A DNA stretch of 64,000 bases from Lineus longissimus (GCF_910592395.1 NC_088326.1:9429001-9493000); one strand, 5' to 3'; positions 21,933-34,650 are shown, numbered from the stretch's first letter. Notes: a model not told the origin generated them from the letters alone. A program made the numbers and translations.

Positions 21933-24900
21933 ATGCCAACAGCAAACAATATGTCGGACTGTGATGGCGAAGCGTGCGAATCGGGGCAACTACTCGACCA
22001 AACGGAACTGCGTGTGCTTTCTACCTCCGGTGTACCATCTACAGAAAATAGGGTTGAGACGCACGATGGCGATGAATGTGGCAGTGACAGTCATTTTGAC
22101 CGCGGAAGATATGGATGGGTAGGTCTCAGATAGGATTGACTCTAGAATGAGAAAATATTAAATTAAAGGCGTTTTGATTTCACATTATTTAAACGCTTCA
22201 TCAATTAATTTGCATGTTTCCGCCAAAAATGGGTATCTTAGTATTCATTCAAAACACCTGCAAGACTTTTGTTAATTTTGCTGGCTTCATTTTGTTGGAA
22301 TAAGTATCCGCTGTTGAAAAGGCTATGCTGAATCAGTAATTGTTGATCATGACAGCCTACGTACATGAACACAATTCACAATGCTGCCCAATATGTATTT
22401 TTTAGGTCATTGTGGCGGCTTCTTTTTTCGGACAATTCATCGACCCCGTCAATCAAAGTTTTGGTCTGTTTAACATTGCTCTGTTGGACGAATTTGATGT
22501 AGGTAAAGGAGAAACTGCTCTGGTTGGGTCAATTTGTGGCGGTTTCAATGAAGGATGCGGTAAGTTAATAGGTCTATCGCTAACATTGGCCTAAACGAGT
22601 CTGCTAAAACAAACGGCGGTGTAGCAATTAACCAGTACTTTTCAAGAGTGGTAATAGCGCGTGGTTGTACGCGTTATCATAACTGTAGTTAGGCACTAGT
22701 GGACTTTCCAAAGGCCCGATTCTCTGTTGTATGGGGTGGACAAGTGCACATTTAATCTAAGCCCACGGGGTATAGCCGATTAAAAAGGTGCCCGAGTTTC
22801 ATTGAAATGCCGTGCAGAACAGAATGATATGATCAATGGACTCTATCCCGGGAAGTATAGCCTTGGTCTTTTTTACTCAGCGGAGATATACGAATAGTAT
22901 TTAAGGGAGATAGATATCGAATGATATAGTAAAGGGCGATTTTATTTCGAAAATGCGTACAACACTCTTTTGACAAGCATTAAAATACATTTTTTTCTGT
23001 CCGGCTTCATTTTAGGGATACTAACTGGTCTTTTGGCAAACCGAATTGGTCACCGTTTGACGTGCATGATTGGTGGTGTGATGGCGGCTGCTGGATTTGT
23101 CATCAGTTCGTTTGCACAGAATTTGACCATTCTCTACTTCTCATATGGAGCTCTGTTAGGTACGTTACGTATTAATTTACAGTATTCTGTTATAAAGTCA
23201 AAGAACAAGCCGAAAAGGATCGATATTTTCACGAATGGGATTTCGGCTCCGATTCTTTGAAGTAGTATCATAGGTTTTTGGCAGCATCGCCTTGCCTCGC
23301 CTCCAGGGAATCGCGAATTTAAAGGGAATCGGTCGCCTTTAAGTTCAACGATGTTGTCTTTTAAGATAAATGTATAGTGTTCAGTTAAGCAATATAAACT
23401 ATTTCCAGTTCTGCGAAGATCAAATCATTGTGTCGTGCTTGTAAGTTTATGATCAACGTTATTGAAATTAAAACACCTGGCGTCGATGTTGATCACTTGC
23501 AAACCAGACCGCGTCGCAGTCGTCCAATCAGATTTGAGAAAGCTGTGTCGCCTTTGTGTTTTCCGATGTAGCCTTGGCTCATTACTCTGACTGCGTTATA
23601 GAACGATGTCTTGAGTTGAATATTAGGCAGGTTTTGCAACCCCTATCAACGACTTAGTGCGAACGTCGAAGGTCTGTCGTGACATCAAGCCTTTATGGCT
23701 GGCGGAATGTCCAGTTATTCAATAAACTAAGTTTATTCGCAATTAACTAGGTTTATTCGCGAATAAACTAGGTTTATTGGTGAAGAAACTTAGTTTTTTG
23801 CAAAAAACTTAGTTTATTCACCAATAAACCAAGTTGTTTGCAAAAAACCTAGTTTATTCGAAAGAAACTTAGGTTTTTGGCAAAAAACGTAGTTTATTGA
23901 CCAAAAGTGTAAGTTTGTCCCCCGATGCTAAAAAAACCTAGTTTATTCGCCGAAAATCATAGGTTATGGACATTTCGCCACCTAACCTGTACTTTTGGTC
24001 AATAAACTAAATTTTTTGCAAAAAACTTAGTTTATTGCCGCTAACCTTTACTTTTTACCTCGTCACCATCTGGGCGACCTCACTCCAAACCTCGAATCTA
24101 GGTGGCTATATTATGGTACTTCATACTTGCACCGTCGATGAATGAACTAAGTTTATTGCAAAAAACCTGGTTTATTCAAAAAAACACAATTGATTTTAAA
24201 GAAACTGGGTTGTTTCACCAATAAACCTAGTTTATTTGATTAATTGGACATTTCGCGGCAATAAACCTAGTTTATTCGTGAAGAAACAAGGTTTTTTGCA
24301 AGAAACTTAGTTTATTGACCAATAGTAGGGGTTACCCAATAAACTGAGTTCTTTCATGAGGCGGAATGTCCATTTATTCAAATAAACATAGTTTCTTTCG
24401 AATAAACCAGGTTTTTCTGCAAACAACTTGGTTTATTGGTGAAGAACATAAGTTTTTTTGCAAAAAACTAAGTTTCTTCACGAATAAACCTAGTTTATTC
24501 GAAAGAAACTTAGTTTATTGAATAACTGGACACTCCGCCTGCCATAAGCCTTGTGCTAATTCATTTTACGCGACACTCGTAAATCATCTTCTGTACTAAT
24601 GTGTACGAGGAATCGGGAAAATTTTCGAAAAATGTCGTCAATAAAGTACATTTACATACTTCGTCCTTCGTTGTTCGTAGCTCTTCGTAAGTGTTGCGAA
24701 ACCTGCCTATTATACTGCAGTGCCGAAGAAACAAGACGTCTGTTCCCGAGAATGTAGAGCTGGTTAATTTGGAAGATTTTGCTAGAAACTGATTTTATAT
24801 TTTGTTAAAGGGTTGATCATTGATGACCCAAATTGTTTTTACTGACCTTGTTTTGATATTTGACCGGAGGCAAGAGAAATAGCCCATTGTAAGATACTAC

Positions 24901-26137
24901 GGTTTACCTGGGTGTTTGGGACGCAATTATTATTGTCATCTTATGACAGAATGTCCATCGTCAACTTCTTTTACCGGAAATGTTTGTCCCCCTCAGCAGT
25001 ATACAAGCTTTCCGTCCAGGTTTTACGCCCTGGTCGCCGACAGGGCAAAGGTATCGTGAAGGGGGGGGGGGGATTATAACCTGTAACACCCCGCCGCCCC
25101 CATATACCTTCCAGCAGTTTTTTTGTGATTGGAATGTAATCGCCATTGTTGGTGCCACACTCCAACAGTATGCTAAAGACAGATTACACCGATTGCACAT
25201 ATCCAAGTCGAGAGGCCAGGATGCTGAAACTGATCAGAGTCATGTTTTTTTTTCAGGAATAGGATTATCATTCCTTAACCTACCATCTTTGGTGATGATG
25301 AGTTTCTACTTCAAGAAATACCGTAACCTGGCGACAGGAGCTGCGTCCGTTGGTGCAGGGTTAGGGAGCCTCGTCATGCCGATATTTATTCACGTACTCA
25401 TTGAACACTATTCGTGGCGAGGTGCTATGGTGATCATAGCCGGCCTAATGCTTCAAGGATGCGTCGTCGGGATCCTGTTAAAACCCAACAAGCATCTAGA
25501 ACACAGCTCAAAATATATCGGCAAACATGAAAAGAAACCAGCTTTCGATTTTTCGCTTTGTAGAAAGTGGACCATGGGTGCTTGTGTAGTCATCTTCATT
25601 GTGTGGGGAATCACTGGCAGCATTTTTTTCACAACTCTACCACACAGGGTAGTTTTATTAGGCTTTTCGACTGACCAAGCCGCTTGGTTATTGTCAATGA
25701 CAGGAATAGCGTCTGTCATTTCACGAATATTCCATGGAGTGCTCTTTCATTTCATTTCATTGCATCCCGAAATAGCGTACGGGGTTGGGCAACTTGGCAT
25801 GGCACTGGGTATCTTAGGATTTGCCATTGACCATACGGAATACTGGCTGCTTGCACTTTCATCCGTGGTGTATGGATTTTCGTTTGGCTTGATGGGTTTT
25901 GCACATTCCCTGTTCTTTTTGAAGATATTTGGTCTGAAGCGGCTGAACAATGCGATCGGGTATGTTAGTACGGGGGGTGGGTTAGGGATTCTTTTCGGGG
26001 CACCAGTTGCAGGGCTCCTGTACGATTACATTGGGGATTACCGGATCTCACTGTTTGCTGCGATAGGTTTAGCAATATTTGGGAGTGCAGTGTGTATTCC
26101 GATACATGTTCATTTACGACGGCGCAAAGAATATTAG
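21933..26137 (+). CDS. Monocarboxylate-transporter-like protein, copy B
   Basis: Exons 21933-22118, 22406-22559, 23016-23159 and 25257-26137, same phases as copy A, 454 residues. The first three exons have exactly the lengths of copy A. The last exon ends six residues early: the Glu codon GAG of copy A is TAG here, giving a C-terminus RRRKEY. All membrane spans and the TM5 signature are intact, so it should still fold. The last intron is about 0.85 kb longer because of an inserted palindromic element. An AATAAA at about 26168 could serve as poly(A) signal. Reading open in the intron upstream of 25257 is chance and lacks its own start context. Confidence 0.85.
23694..24546. mobile_element. 853-bp insertion of palindromic modules with 6-bp target duplication
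   Basis: Present only in copy B, inside the intronic MITE. Ends are TATGGC(T)GGCGGAATGTCCA and, inverted from the right, TATGGCAGGCGGAGTGTCCA, continuing for about 45 bp. AGCCTT is duplicated at 23688-23693 and 24547-24552, and the empty site is seen in copy A. The interior is almost wholly built of variants of AATAAACCTAGTTTATTCG, each close to self-complementary, with the GGCGGAATGTCCA end block repeated inside (about 24361). No ORF. Confidence 0.8.
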
Positions 26138-26819
26138 AAAACAGTAATAGTGTGAGAAGACAACAAAATAAAGCGCCATTTTGGATAATGAATACGGATG
26201 AACTATACGCCAGTGTTTATTCTAATTTTATCAGATATATCTCAATCCTAGCGGTGCAAAATCTGTATCTAATAGTTTGTGTTTTTTATCATCTCATATT
26301 TGATAACAAATATATCTACACGTACATGTAATTCAACTTGAACAATAGGTGGAGTATAGGGTTGGCTGGGTCGCTCTGAACACCATATTTTTTATTTGTC
26401 GTATGATTATACATTATACGTCTTATGCAAAACTTGTCTATATCTTTTCAATTCAAAATTCCTGATAAAATCGACATGTCGCAGGCTTGAAGAAGAAAAA
26501 TCGACATTCTCATGAGTTTCATGGATCAAATGCTACTTTTAGGTGGCCATTTCTTTTGATACGTAGGTCGATGGTGATGTCTCACGGTCACATCCCGCAG
26601 GAGTGCATGGTATTTCGAGAAAAGTGCATTAATACCCAGAGCATGGGAGGTATGCGTTGACCGTTGCGTTACCAAATCAAGAATACTCGTTTCTATCAAT
26701 TCTTCAAATGTGAAATGACATGCAGAAGGAATGGTCCGCGTGTGAGTTAAAATCTTAGTTTGCCGGCTTATGTAATTCATTATGCGCCTTTTGTTTCAGT
26801 TGATGAAAATTTCAGGAGT

Positions 26820-27765
26820 GCTTTAAAATGACATCAGAAGTTCAAAACCGACTGTTGCCAAATTTTTGTGACGCTATAACGGCGGTCATCTTGGATTTCA
26901 AAATGGCAGCCAAAACTGATATCTTCGAGGTTTAGGTAAAATAATGTCATTTTACCGGCCATTTTGAGATCCAAGATGGCCGCCGAAATGTAAATGGTGG
27001 CATTTGATTGGACGGGTTCAGAATGCTTGGTATAGGCATTGAAATCCATCCTTCATATATTACAATACTCGAGATATAGTTTGAAACGAATTTTTCAAGA
27101 TATAGGCAAAATAGTGACATTTTAGCGGCCATTTTGAAATCCAAGAAAGTCGCCGGAAATTTAATGGTGGCATTTGATTGGTTGGTATCAGAAAGCTTGG
27201 CATAGGCGTTGAAATCCATCAATTATTTACTCTAATACTCGAGAAACGGACCAAATTGGGTATTTTCGGCGGCCATCTTCAAATCTATATTGCGACTATC
27301 TGGCTCGATTTCGATTGTTCCATTCGATTTGACAGACCCAAAAACCTGCGTGCTGGCGTTGGAACTAGGTTCCTAATTGCTTTTGATTTCGAGATAAAGG
27401 CGAAAAAGTGTCATTTTTGGCGGCCATTTTTAAATCCAAGATGGCGGCCATTATAGCGGGACAAAAATTTGGCAACAGGCGGTTTTTAACTCCCGACATC
27501 ATTATAAACCACTCCTGAAATTTTAAAAAACTGTACTCAAAAGACGTATGTAAGCCACTTTTGCGAAGACAGGCCGGCGGACTATCTGTGTATAATGCGG
27601 GTATGCATACATAGATTGATTTTACCATAACTGCGCTTGTAGCAGCAACACACTTGTTTGCCAGACAGCGCGTTTTTTATCTGACATGAGAAAAAGGAGA
27701 AAAACGGACAGGAGAAAAAGTTTTTTTTATAACCTCCTTCGAATGACTTGATACATTACTTATGC
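26820..27765. repeat. Tandem YY1-word modules right of copy B
   Basis: About four diverged units, 130-190 bp each. Most carry a GGC(G/C)GCCATTTTG word facing a CCAAGATGGC(G/C)GCC word and a CTCGAGA(T/A)A-type block. The right part, 27300-27765, equals 10340-10790 left of copy A. It makes the cluster read as alternating transporter and repeat modules. Confidence 0.65.
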
Positions 27766-27986
27766 CATATAATCGTGATCAAATAACATTTTACCCCACT
27801 CCTGTTCAAGAACCGTCCAGGTTCAAAATGTCGAGTAAAGTTTAATGCAAACCGACTTATTCCAAAAAAGTCGTTGTGTGGTTGTTGTTGGTCCAAGGTC
27901 AATTTTGGAAACCTCATCACCTTGAAGTCATTCGGTTTGTTGAGTGAAAATATTTGTAAGCCAAAGCGATTGCCGGCCGTCCCCAT

Positions 27987-29117
27987 TTACAGTGTCAGCC
28001 ACCAGAAATTGTTATCAGTAAACGTCGTAGTAGTTAGTACTTCATTGTATTTAAATATGTCGAAGAGGTAACACATCCTCTTTGAGACGTCGTAGACAAA
28101 AGAACTACAATCAAGGCGTCTAAAACAGTGAAATGCACAGACAAAACGGGTGATAGGCGATGTGTTGATATTCTGAATCATTCTACCAGCAGACGGTGCC
28201 AATTTGACGGCAAATATTGCGCGGTCGGACAGGTCTGTGGGAGACAAAAAAAGGTCATTCTGATATAAGGAAAACGTTGCCTTTTGATGACATGCGGATA
28301 AAACCCGATCGAGTTCTACTATATGCGCCGGGTTGTTCGGGAGAAATTGAGCTTACAACAAGACAGAGAAGTAAAAAGTATCAATGTGGCGTTTATGTTT
28401 ACTTAAGGATGATAACGAAAAAGTTACACGCTTGATCGGGATTTGTGATACTGCCATTTTTAAGCGATTGACAAGTTTCTGATTATAAGCTAAATCGCTG
28501 ATTCGATAACATGTACCCATAATAACTCGTGCCAAAGGTTCATCGTTCTCGCCTTCAATACTGAGACATCTGGTACTGAATTTTGTTACACTTAGCTTGA
28601 AAACCCAATAGATATATTTGAAACCGTTTCTAGATGACGACCAAGTGTCGAATGCATGAATAAGGGGAGTACACGATCACATTATATCAATTCAAATTTG
28701 AGACGAACGTTGATTTTCGATCCGAGCTTGTGTACCTGACATTATTGTGTATACTGGCATGTATATGACATGTACTAAGAATTTCCTACCTGTTCTGTCG
28801 TACATATTGAGATTTGTTTCATCAGCAGATATGACTGTAGAGCAAGACTTATATTTGAATACGCAACCATCAATGGTATTGTATTGGACAGCACGGCATT
28901 TCGGCCACTTGTTGCATAGGGAAATGCACATCTTGAACGACGCCATTCTGTGCGTTTTGGACCAATTTACCCCGTACTTCAAATCGTTCCCAAAGCAGTC
29001 TCCATGGCGATATGTATATCCAGCAGGAATTGGGTAGGCATCTGATGGGATTGCGCACATTACTGAAAGAAAACCTTTCACCAGGAGTGATGTCAAACTG
29101 AGCCAATTATGCTTCAT
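27987..29117 (-). CDS. Secreted two-exon PAN/apple-like protein
   Basis: Exon 1 is 29117-28790 (ATG to AACAG|GTAGGA) and exon 2 is 28234-27987 (acceptor TTTTTTTGTCTCCCACAG), phase 1 matching, 191 residues ending at TAA. The N-terminus is a signal peptide (about residues 1-25, hydrophobic SLTSLLVKGFLSVMC). Two PAN/apple-like modules follow, one per exon: exon 1 has DCFGNDLKYG, then CISLCNKWPKC and a distal Cys pair; exon 2 has FVCAFHCFRRLDC and MCYLF. Such modules bind proteins or sugars in secreted or surface proteins; the partner here is unknown. A longer frame reaches 29168, but the ATG at 29117 is the one that begins the signal peptide. Nothing in the neighbourhood suggests a pathway. Confidence 0.65.
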
Positions 29118-29560
29118 TGCAAAACATAAACGCATAAAATAATGCACAAAGACCAACCCTTTTTGCATGTGATATACTAACTTGCATGTATGTTATTTGT
29201 TTAGGTAGGCTTGCGCAGAAGACAATAGTTAATTTTAAGACACTAAAAATTATTGTGCGTGTTTCGCTAATTCGTCGTGCCAAATTAGATACTGTATAGA
29301 ATAGCAAAAATTTCACGTTAAGAGTATCTTCGCGACTGGGTAACCGATCGCGAAAGTATGATGAGGTTAAACTACATGTATATGATAACTGCATCTTTCT
29401 GTTGAATTCTTTGCATTTATTCTCCAGTTAATCTTATTAGAACAGAAAGATTAGCATCTTGAACAATAAATGGAATGTTGGCAGACAATACAACCGAATC
29501 GATCAAATTTTGACGAATAAAAAGGTTCAGAAAAGGAAACTATACAGTGTTGAAGCTACC
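29118..29560. other. No gene seen
   Basis: Upstream of the PAN-like gene. No clear TATA box or other feature can be supported. Confidence 0.3.
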
Positions 29561-29564
29561 TTAT

Positions 29565-30690
29565 TTCGGACGAAGGCACCTGAATTTAGCTGAAATATTT
29601 CATTTCGTCCAAAACCAGTGTTAGAGTTCATCTGATTTTGAACGATAGCTCCAGATTATTTTAGTTTGTCAAGAGTTAGTCATGAAGATCATCTGATTTC
29701 GGACGAAAGCTCCAGAATTTAACTGAAATATTTCAAGTGGTCCAAAAGCAGTAAGAGAGAATACTGTATAAAATTTTGAACCAGGGTTGAAGAATTTAGT
29801 TGAGAGAAGCTAATTTTGGACGAAGCCTCCAAAAGTTAGCTAATAATTCCATTCGTCCAAAATCAGTCATGGATAAGAATATCTGATTTTGGACGAAGGC
29901 TCGAGAATATTTCTGAAATATTCCATTTCGTCCAAAATCAGTCATGGAGAATATTTGATTTTGGACAAAGGCGCCAGAATAGAGCTGTCATAATATTTTA
30001 ATTGGTTCAAAATCAGTGTTAGATAATATCTCATTTTGGACGAAGGCTCCAGAATTGAGTTGAAATCTTTCACTTCGTCCAAAATCAGTGTTAGATAATA
30101 ACTCATTTTGGACAAAGGCTCAAGAATGTAGCTAGAAAATATTTCTATTGGTCCAAAATCAGTGTTAGCGATTGTCGGGTATTGCACAAAGGCTCCAGAA
30201 TTGAGCTGAAATATATTTCGAAATCAGTAAATATAGAATATTTGATTTTGGATAAAGGCGCTTGAAGTATTTCGATTAATCCAAAATCAGTGTTGGAGAG
30301 TATCTGATTTTGGACGAAAAAGACTCCAGAATTAAGCTGAAATATTTAAATTCGTCCAAAATCAGTCATGGATATTATCTGATTTTGAAAGGAGGCGCCA
30401 GAATAGAGCTGAAATATTTCAATTCGCCCGAGATAAGTGTTACAGAAAATCTGATTTTGAACGGTGGCTCCGCAATTTAGCTGAAATATTCTGATTCGTC
30501 CAAAATTAGTCATGGATATTATCTGATTGTGAAAGGAGGCGCCAGAATAGAGCTGAAATATTTCGATTCGCCCGAGATCAGTGTTGGAGAAAATCTTATT
30601 TTGAACGATGGCTCCGCAATTTAGCTGACAGATTTTAATTCGTCCAAAATCAGTCATAAGAGAATATCTGATGTTGAACGATGGCAGAAT
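29565..30690. repeat. Tandem array, about 16 units of about 73 bp, each self-complementary
   Basis: Each unit has GATTTTGGACGAAGGCTCC near its start and TTCGTCCAAAATCAG near its end, so neighbouring GGACGAA and TTCGTCC blocks can pair. Units vary by substitutions and small indels. Minus-strand open frames here are just the repeat read in frame and I do not call them genes. Confidence 0.8.
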
Positions 30691-30719
30691 CTCGCTTTTG
30701 TGAGACAGCATTGAAAATT

Positions 30720-31440
30720 TATCAAGATTCAAGCATGGTATACATCAAAGTTGCACTTGAAATTATCTGAGTAGAGGTTGGCAATAAAATAAGGTTATTA
30801 TCGTTTTTATCATGATTATAGTGAATAGCTGATTTTTTTATTTTCAAAACTTTCGAGAAAAACAGACAGATTATGTAAAACACCTTGTGAATCAGTAATC
30901 GTAAAACTGAAGGTTGAAAAAGTACGACAGTAAAGTGAATCTGGTCACCCTACCAAATTAACAGTACTCGAGGTGCCTTGCCAAATATAACCTTTCTCGA
31001 CCCTAGGATCAACAGGGTAGACACGAGTATTCGTATCGAATGCCGTTCCCTGAATCAAGCAGTCATCTATTTTCAGATCGACGCCTGGAGATGTGTGGCA
31101 TCATGATGGTGTCGTTTTGATATGCTCGAACACATCGATAAAAGAATTGCTCTGGCAACGAAGAAAGCGTCATGCTACGGTGAAGTGAAGTCCGACTATA
31201 TCCGGCACGGGTACTTTCCCAACATCAGGTCCTGTGCCTGCCAAAATGACGAAAGATGCGTGTTTCGCTCATCTATAAGAGTTGATAGAAAACTGAAATA
31301 ACGTAAGAAACATAACAAATATATTCATTGGATGACTCGCCTAAACACCTCCTTTCAGTTAAGTCTAGGTGTTCAGACTTCTATGTGTAGCAGTTCTGAT
31401 TAGGTCTGATGCTGCTGACGGTTTACGTATCCCTGGCATT
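30720..31440. other. No gene seen
   Basis: No exon with borders and no repeat recognised. Confidence 0.3.
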
Positions 31441-33580
31441 GGCATCGGGGGTAACATATGAGTCCGGGAGCCGAGCGACTTTTATTCAGCATGAAGGCTA
31501 CAAATGATTTTAATGTGTTGTCAGATAGAGTACATCAAACCTGACCATATACCCATTCACAAAAAAAGTTTTTCCAATGGTGGGTGTAGGAGATAGAGGG
31601 ATCAGAAATTTCTTGAACGGTTGGATTTAGACCCTATAAATGTATTACCAACAGTTAGAAACATGGTGCCTCTTAGTGAGTTAAGCCCCTGTGGATTTCA
31701 TGTTCCCAAGGTAAGTACATGTATACGTACATTGCCATGTCATTTAAATACTATTTCCCTCCGTATACTTATTTCCTTTACTGTCCAGCTGTTTCAACAT
31801 CTCCGGTTTCACGTGTCTTCTTTAGGCACACAGGTTTAACTTTTAACCATCTAGACCCACTTTTTGCCAACTGCTTGGCTCAGACCGCCCTTCAGCAGGC
31901 CATACTGCCTGGATGGACTGACCAAGATCTACTCTAGGTCAATCAAGGGGAGAAATTGACTCCTTGCGGTCCCGCTATCAGGATACCTCTGTATATCCAA
32001 CCGTATTTCTTTGTCGCCACACGCATCTGATGAGTCTCTCTTGACGAAACCACATTTCCTGCACCTTCATGACCTATCAGGCACACATGGTTGCTTCATA
32101 CCATCAGTGCACGGTGCCCAGTAGCCAAAATCCTTCATTTTGGTCCTCTCCTGTTGCCATGAGCAACAGAGCATGCAGGCTCAGGCTATGATGTCACTGA
32201 TGACGTCACAAGGATGCCATGACTTCATCATGATGTCATGACGTTGGGTCAACAATCACAGCTGTCAGACAGTCCCTGAATGATCCCTTCATTCAGTTGC
32301 GGTCATGCAGGCGCAGTGGACACCAAATTGCCACGTCAACATCATCCTCTTAGTGAGATAAGTATGTTTTGTTTTGTTTTTAAATGAGAGCGTGGTTGGA
32401 AATGACTTTTTTAGTTTGCCTTGATTACCATAGAAACCAATTTAAAATGTCATTTCCTCCAACATATCAAAATGAGGCGATTGAAAACATGCTTATATGG
32501 AGGCACCACGTTTCTGTCGGTTGGTAACAAATGTATAGGGTCTAAATCAAACCGTTCGTGATTTACGTATGCATTGATGCGTATGCTCCTGCACAGAGCA
32601 CCATTCGCGATCCAATGATGAAGTCATTAACAAAAATTCTAACCCCTCTATCACCTACGTATACACCCACCACTGGAAAAACCTAAGTATTGGGTTTTTA
32701 TGGTCATCAGGTAGGCGTACTCTATCCCACATGTACAACACATTAAATTCATTTATAGCCTATATACATGTTGAATAAAAGTCGCTCATACAGCCCCCGG
32801 CTTAAAAAGATCAATATTGTGCACTTAATCCAATGCGAGTAGGTACAAAGGAATCAATTAGAGAAACACCGAAGCGCTGAAAGATTAATAGCATTGATTT
32901 CATAAATGGAAACATTTCGTTCAGTATATATTTGGGGAAACAAAGATTATAAATCGATGTTATATCGGTTTAGTCCAAAAAAGTAATCACAGTGAAGTGT
33001 AAGAAACGAACAAGTATGGCGGGTCCTAGTATAGGTTAAAACTGACATAGTCATAACCTCTGCATCGACGAAGATTTTATTTCTTCGCTCTTCTTAGCGA
33101 TAGCTAAAGACGCCTGCCAACCCACCACGTTGTCGGACGGAGATGAAGTAGTACAATGATTGACTGAAAGCACCAGTTCTTGCAATTCGCTATCAATCTG
33201 ATATAATCGATGATATTGGCTGATCATATGGTGTTGTCAATAAAACTTGATTTTGTAATTCTATTCGCAGTTTCCACTCGAGGTATGATCCTAACATGAA
33301 TGTTCCTTGCTTCAAGATACTCATTGCCTGGTAAATTGCCAAGTAATACATATTAAAATCATATTCATGTCAGAATAAAAAAAAATCATTTTTATTGGAC
33401 CACGAATGGTGCTCTGTGCAGGAGCACACGCATCAATGTATACACGTAAATCACGAACGGTTTGATTTAGACCTTCTACATTTGTAAGCAACATACAGAA
33501 ACATGGTGTCTCTGAGTGAGATAAGCATGTTTTCAATCGCCTCATTTTTATATGTTGTAGGAAAAGACAAGGCAATGTCT
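31440..33580. repeat. Cluster of dispersed repeat R2 in both orientations
   Basis: Related blocks at 31450-31720 (plus), 32335-32810 (with an inverted part) and 33385-33565 (plus) share GGTTTGATTTAGACC, ACAGAAACATGGTG and GTGAGATAAGCATG words. The region 32165-32240 is dense in TGATGTCA/TGACGTCA words (one full TGACGTCA at about 32200). No coding exons found. Confidence 0.5.
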
Positions 33581-33739
33581 ATCTCTTTAGGGATGCAACA
33601 TATGTATTGTATGCTGAATCCCTAATGAAAGGGCCAGCCAGCTTTGGCTTATGAGACATCATTTGCTTCCAAAACCCCTATTTCTAATGCCAGGTGACCG
33701 GCGACAAGGCAGTTCCTACCATATTGAACTATAGCTGGC

Positions 33740-33815
33740 GGCTAACCAACCGGAAACAGGTTAAAAGCGGGCCTCGAATCTTCTGTTTACGAGGCGGACG
33801 CCTTACCCACCAGGC
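33740..33815 (-). repeat. tRNA-derived SINE head
   Basis: On the minus strand ATGGCCTGGTGGGTAAGGCG (D-arm/A-box) is followed by TCCGCCTCGTAAACAGAAGA and TTCGAGGC. The layout is that of a tRNA, but part of the T-arm is missing, so it is a SINE fragment rather than a working tRNA. Confidence 0.5.
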
Positions 33816-34149
33816 CATCGAAATCAGTATATGTATTTGTGAATTTGATTGATGCTTGAAACTAATGCTTGTTGTACAAAGATCAATACGAACGTTAGTT
33901 GGATCCCTCATGATGACCATCGCTAATTACAATCGCTAACAATGAAATCTAAATTTCCTGTCACTGACTATAAACTAACGTGCTACAAAACACGCCGTTT
34001 TCTACTTCAATCAGAAAATCTGATCGGAAGATTTGAAGTCGTCACATTTACAAAACCAAGATCTTTCCACAGCTGCTTAAGGACAATTGGCAATTTTAAG
34101 GGCAATCTTACCGAGCTGTCGGCTGCCCAGTCACCTCCTATTCTACATA

Positions 34150-34650
34150 AGTAGTTTCAATCAACAAATTGCACAAAAAAGAAAAATTCGAAATCTCACT
34201 GAATTATCACGCTTTTCCGATGTTGACTCCCATTCGACCCGAGTTAGCGCTCCAAAGCGTCGATCCTTTCCACGTGGAACGATGCACTAATAAGGCGTTT
34301 CCTGGAGCCATGGATCTACTCTGTGACATCTTGGTGTTGATGTCGATTTTTCCGACGTCAAGCTGATGGCGCTTGATTATCCCGCAACTGCGACGACAAT
34401 GGAAATGACGTTGCGTCTTAATAGCGGGGTGACGTGAACTCGGATTTCGGCGTGCACTCGGGAAAGGTCTTTCGCGCCAGGACATGCTCGTACTGAAAAT
34501 AACGAATAACGCGTTTTTCTATTATCTAAGAGCTGAAAAAAAATTGAAAAAGCATCAAACGCCTTCAGAAATATAGTTTACTGATGAACAAGAAGAAGTA
34601 CATGTACAAACATACTGCGGTAAATAGCTGCCCATTCCTTTAGGGTCCCA
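34150..34650 (+). repeat. Dispersed repeat family R1, copy 2
   Basis: Inverted relative to 6760-7125 and similar to 53165-53310 at its left part (TCACGCTTTTCCGATGTTGA). It abuts the end of segmental unit C at about 34650. Confidence 0.5.

Larger units (their letters stand above)
20753..26940 (+). repeat. Segmental duplication unit B
   Basis: A direct copy of unit A with an added 853-bp insertion in the last intron (23694-24546) and a shortened GT/G tract region near 21280. It carries the second transporter gene. Confidence 0.85.

Noticed and set aside
24980-25256. Open frame joined in phase to the last exon of transporter copy B
   Set aside because: It lies in the last intron, is not kept open in copies A and C, and a strong acceptor follows a T-run at 25256.
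30346-30732. 128-codon minus-strand frame in the 73-bp array
   Set aside because: It is the repeat read in one frame by chance; frame is lost between units by small indels.
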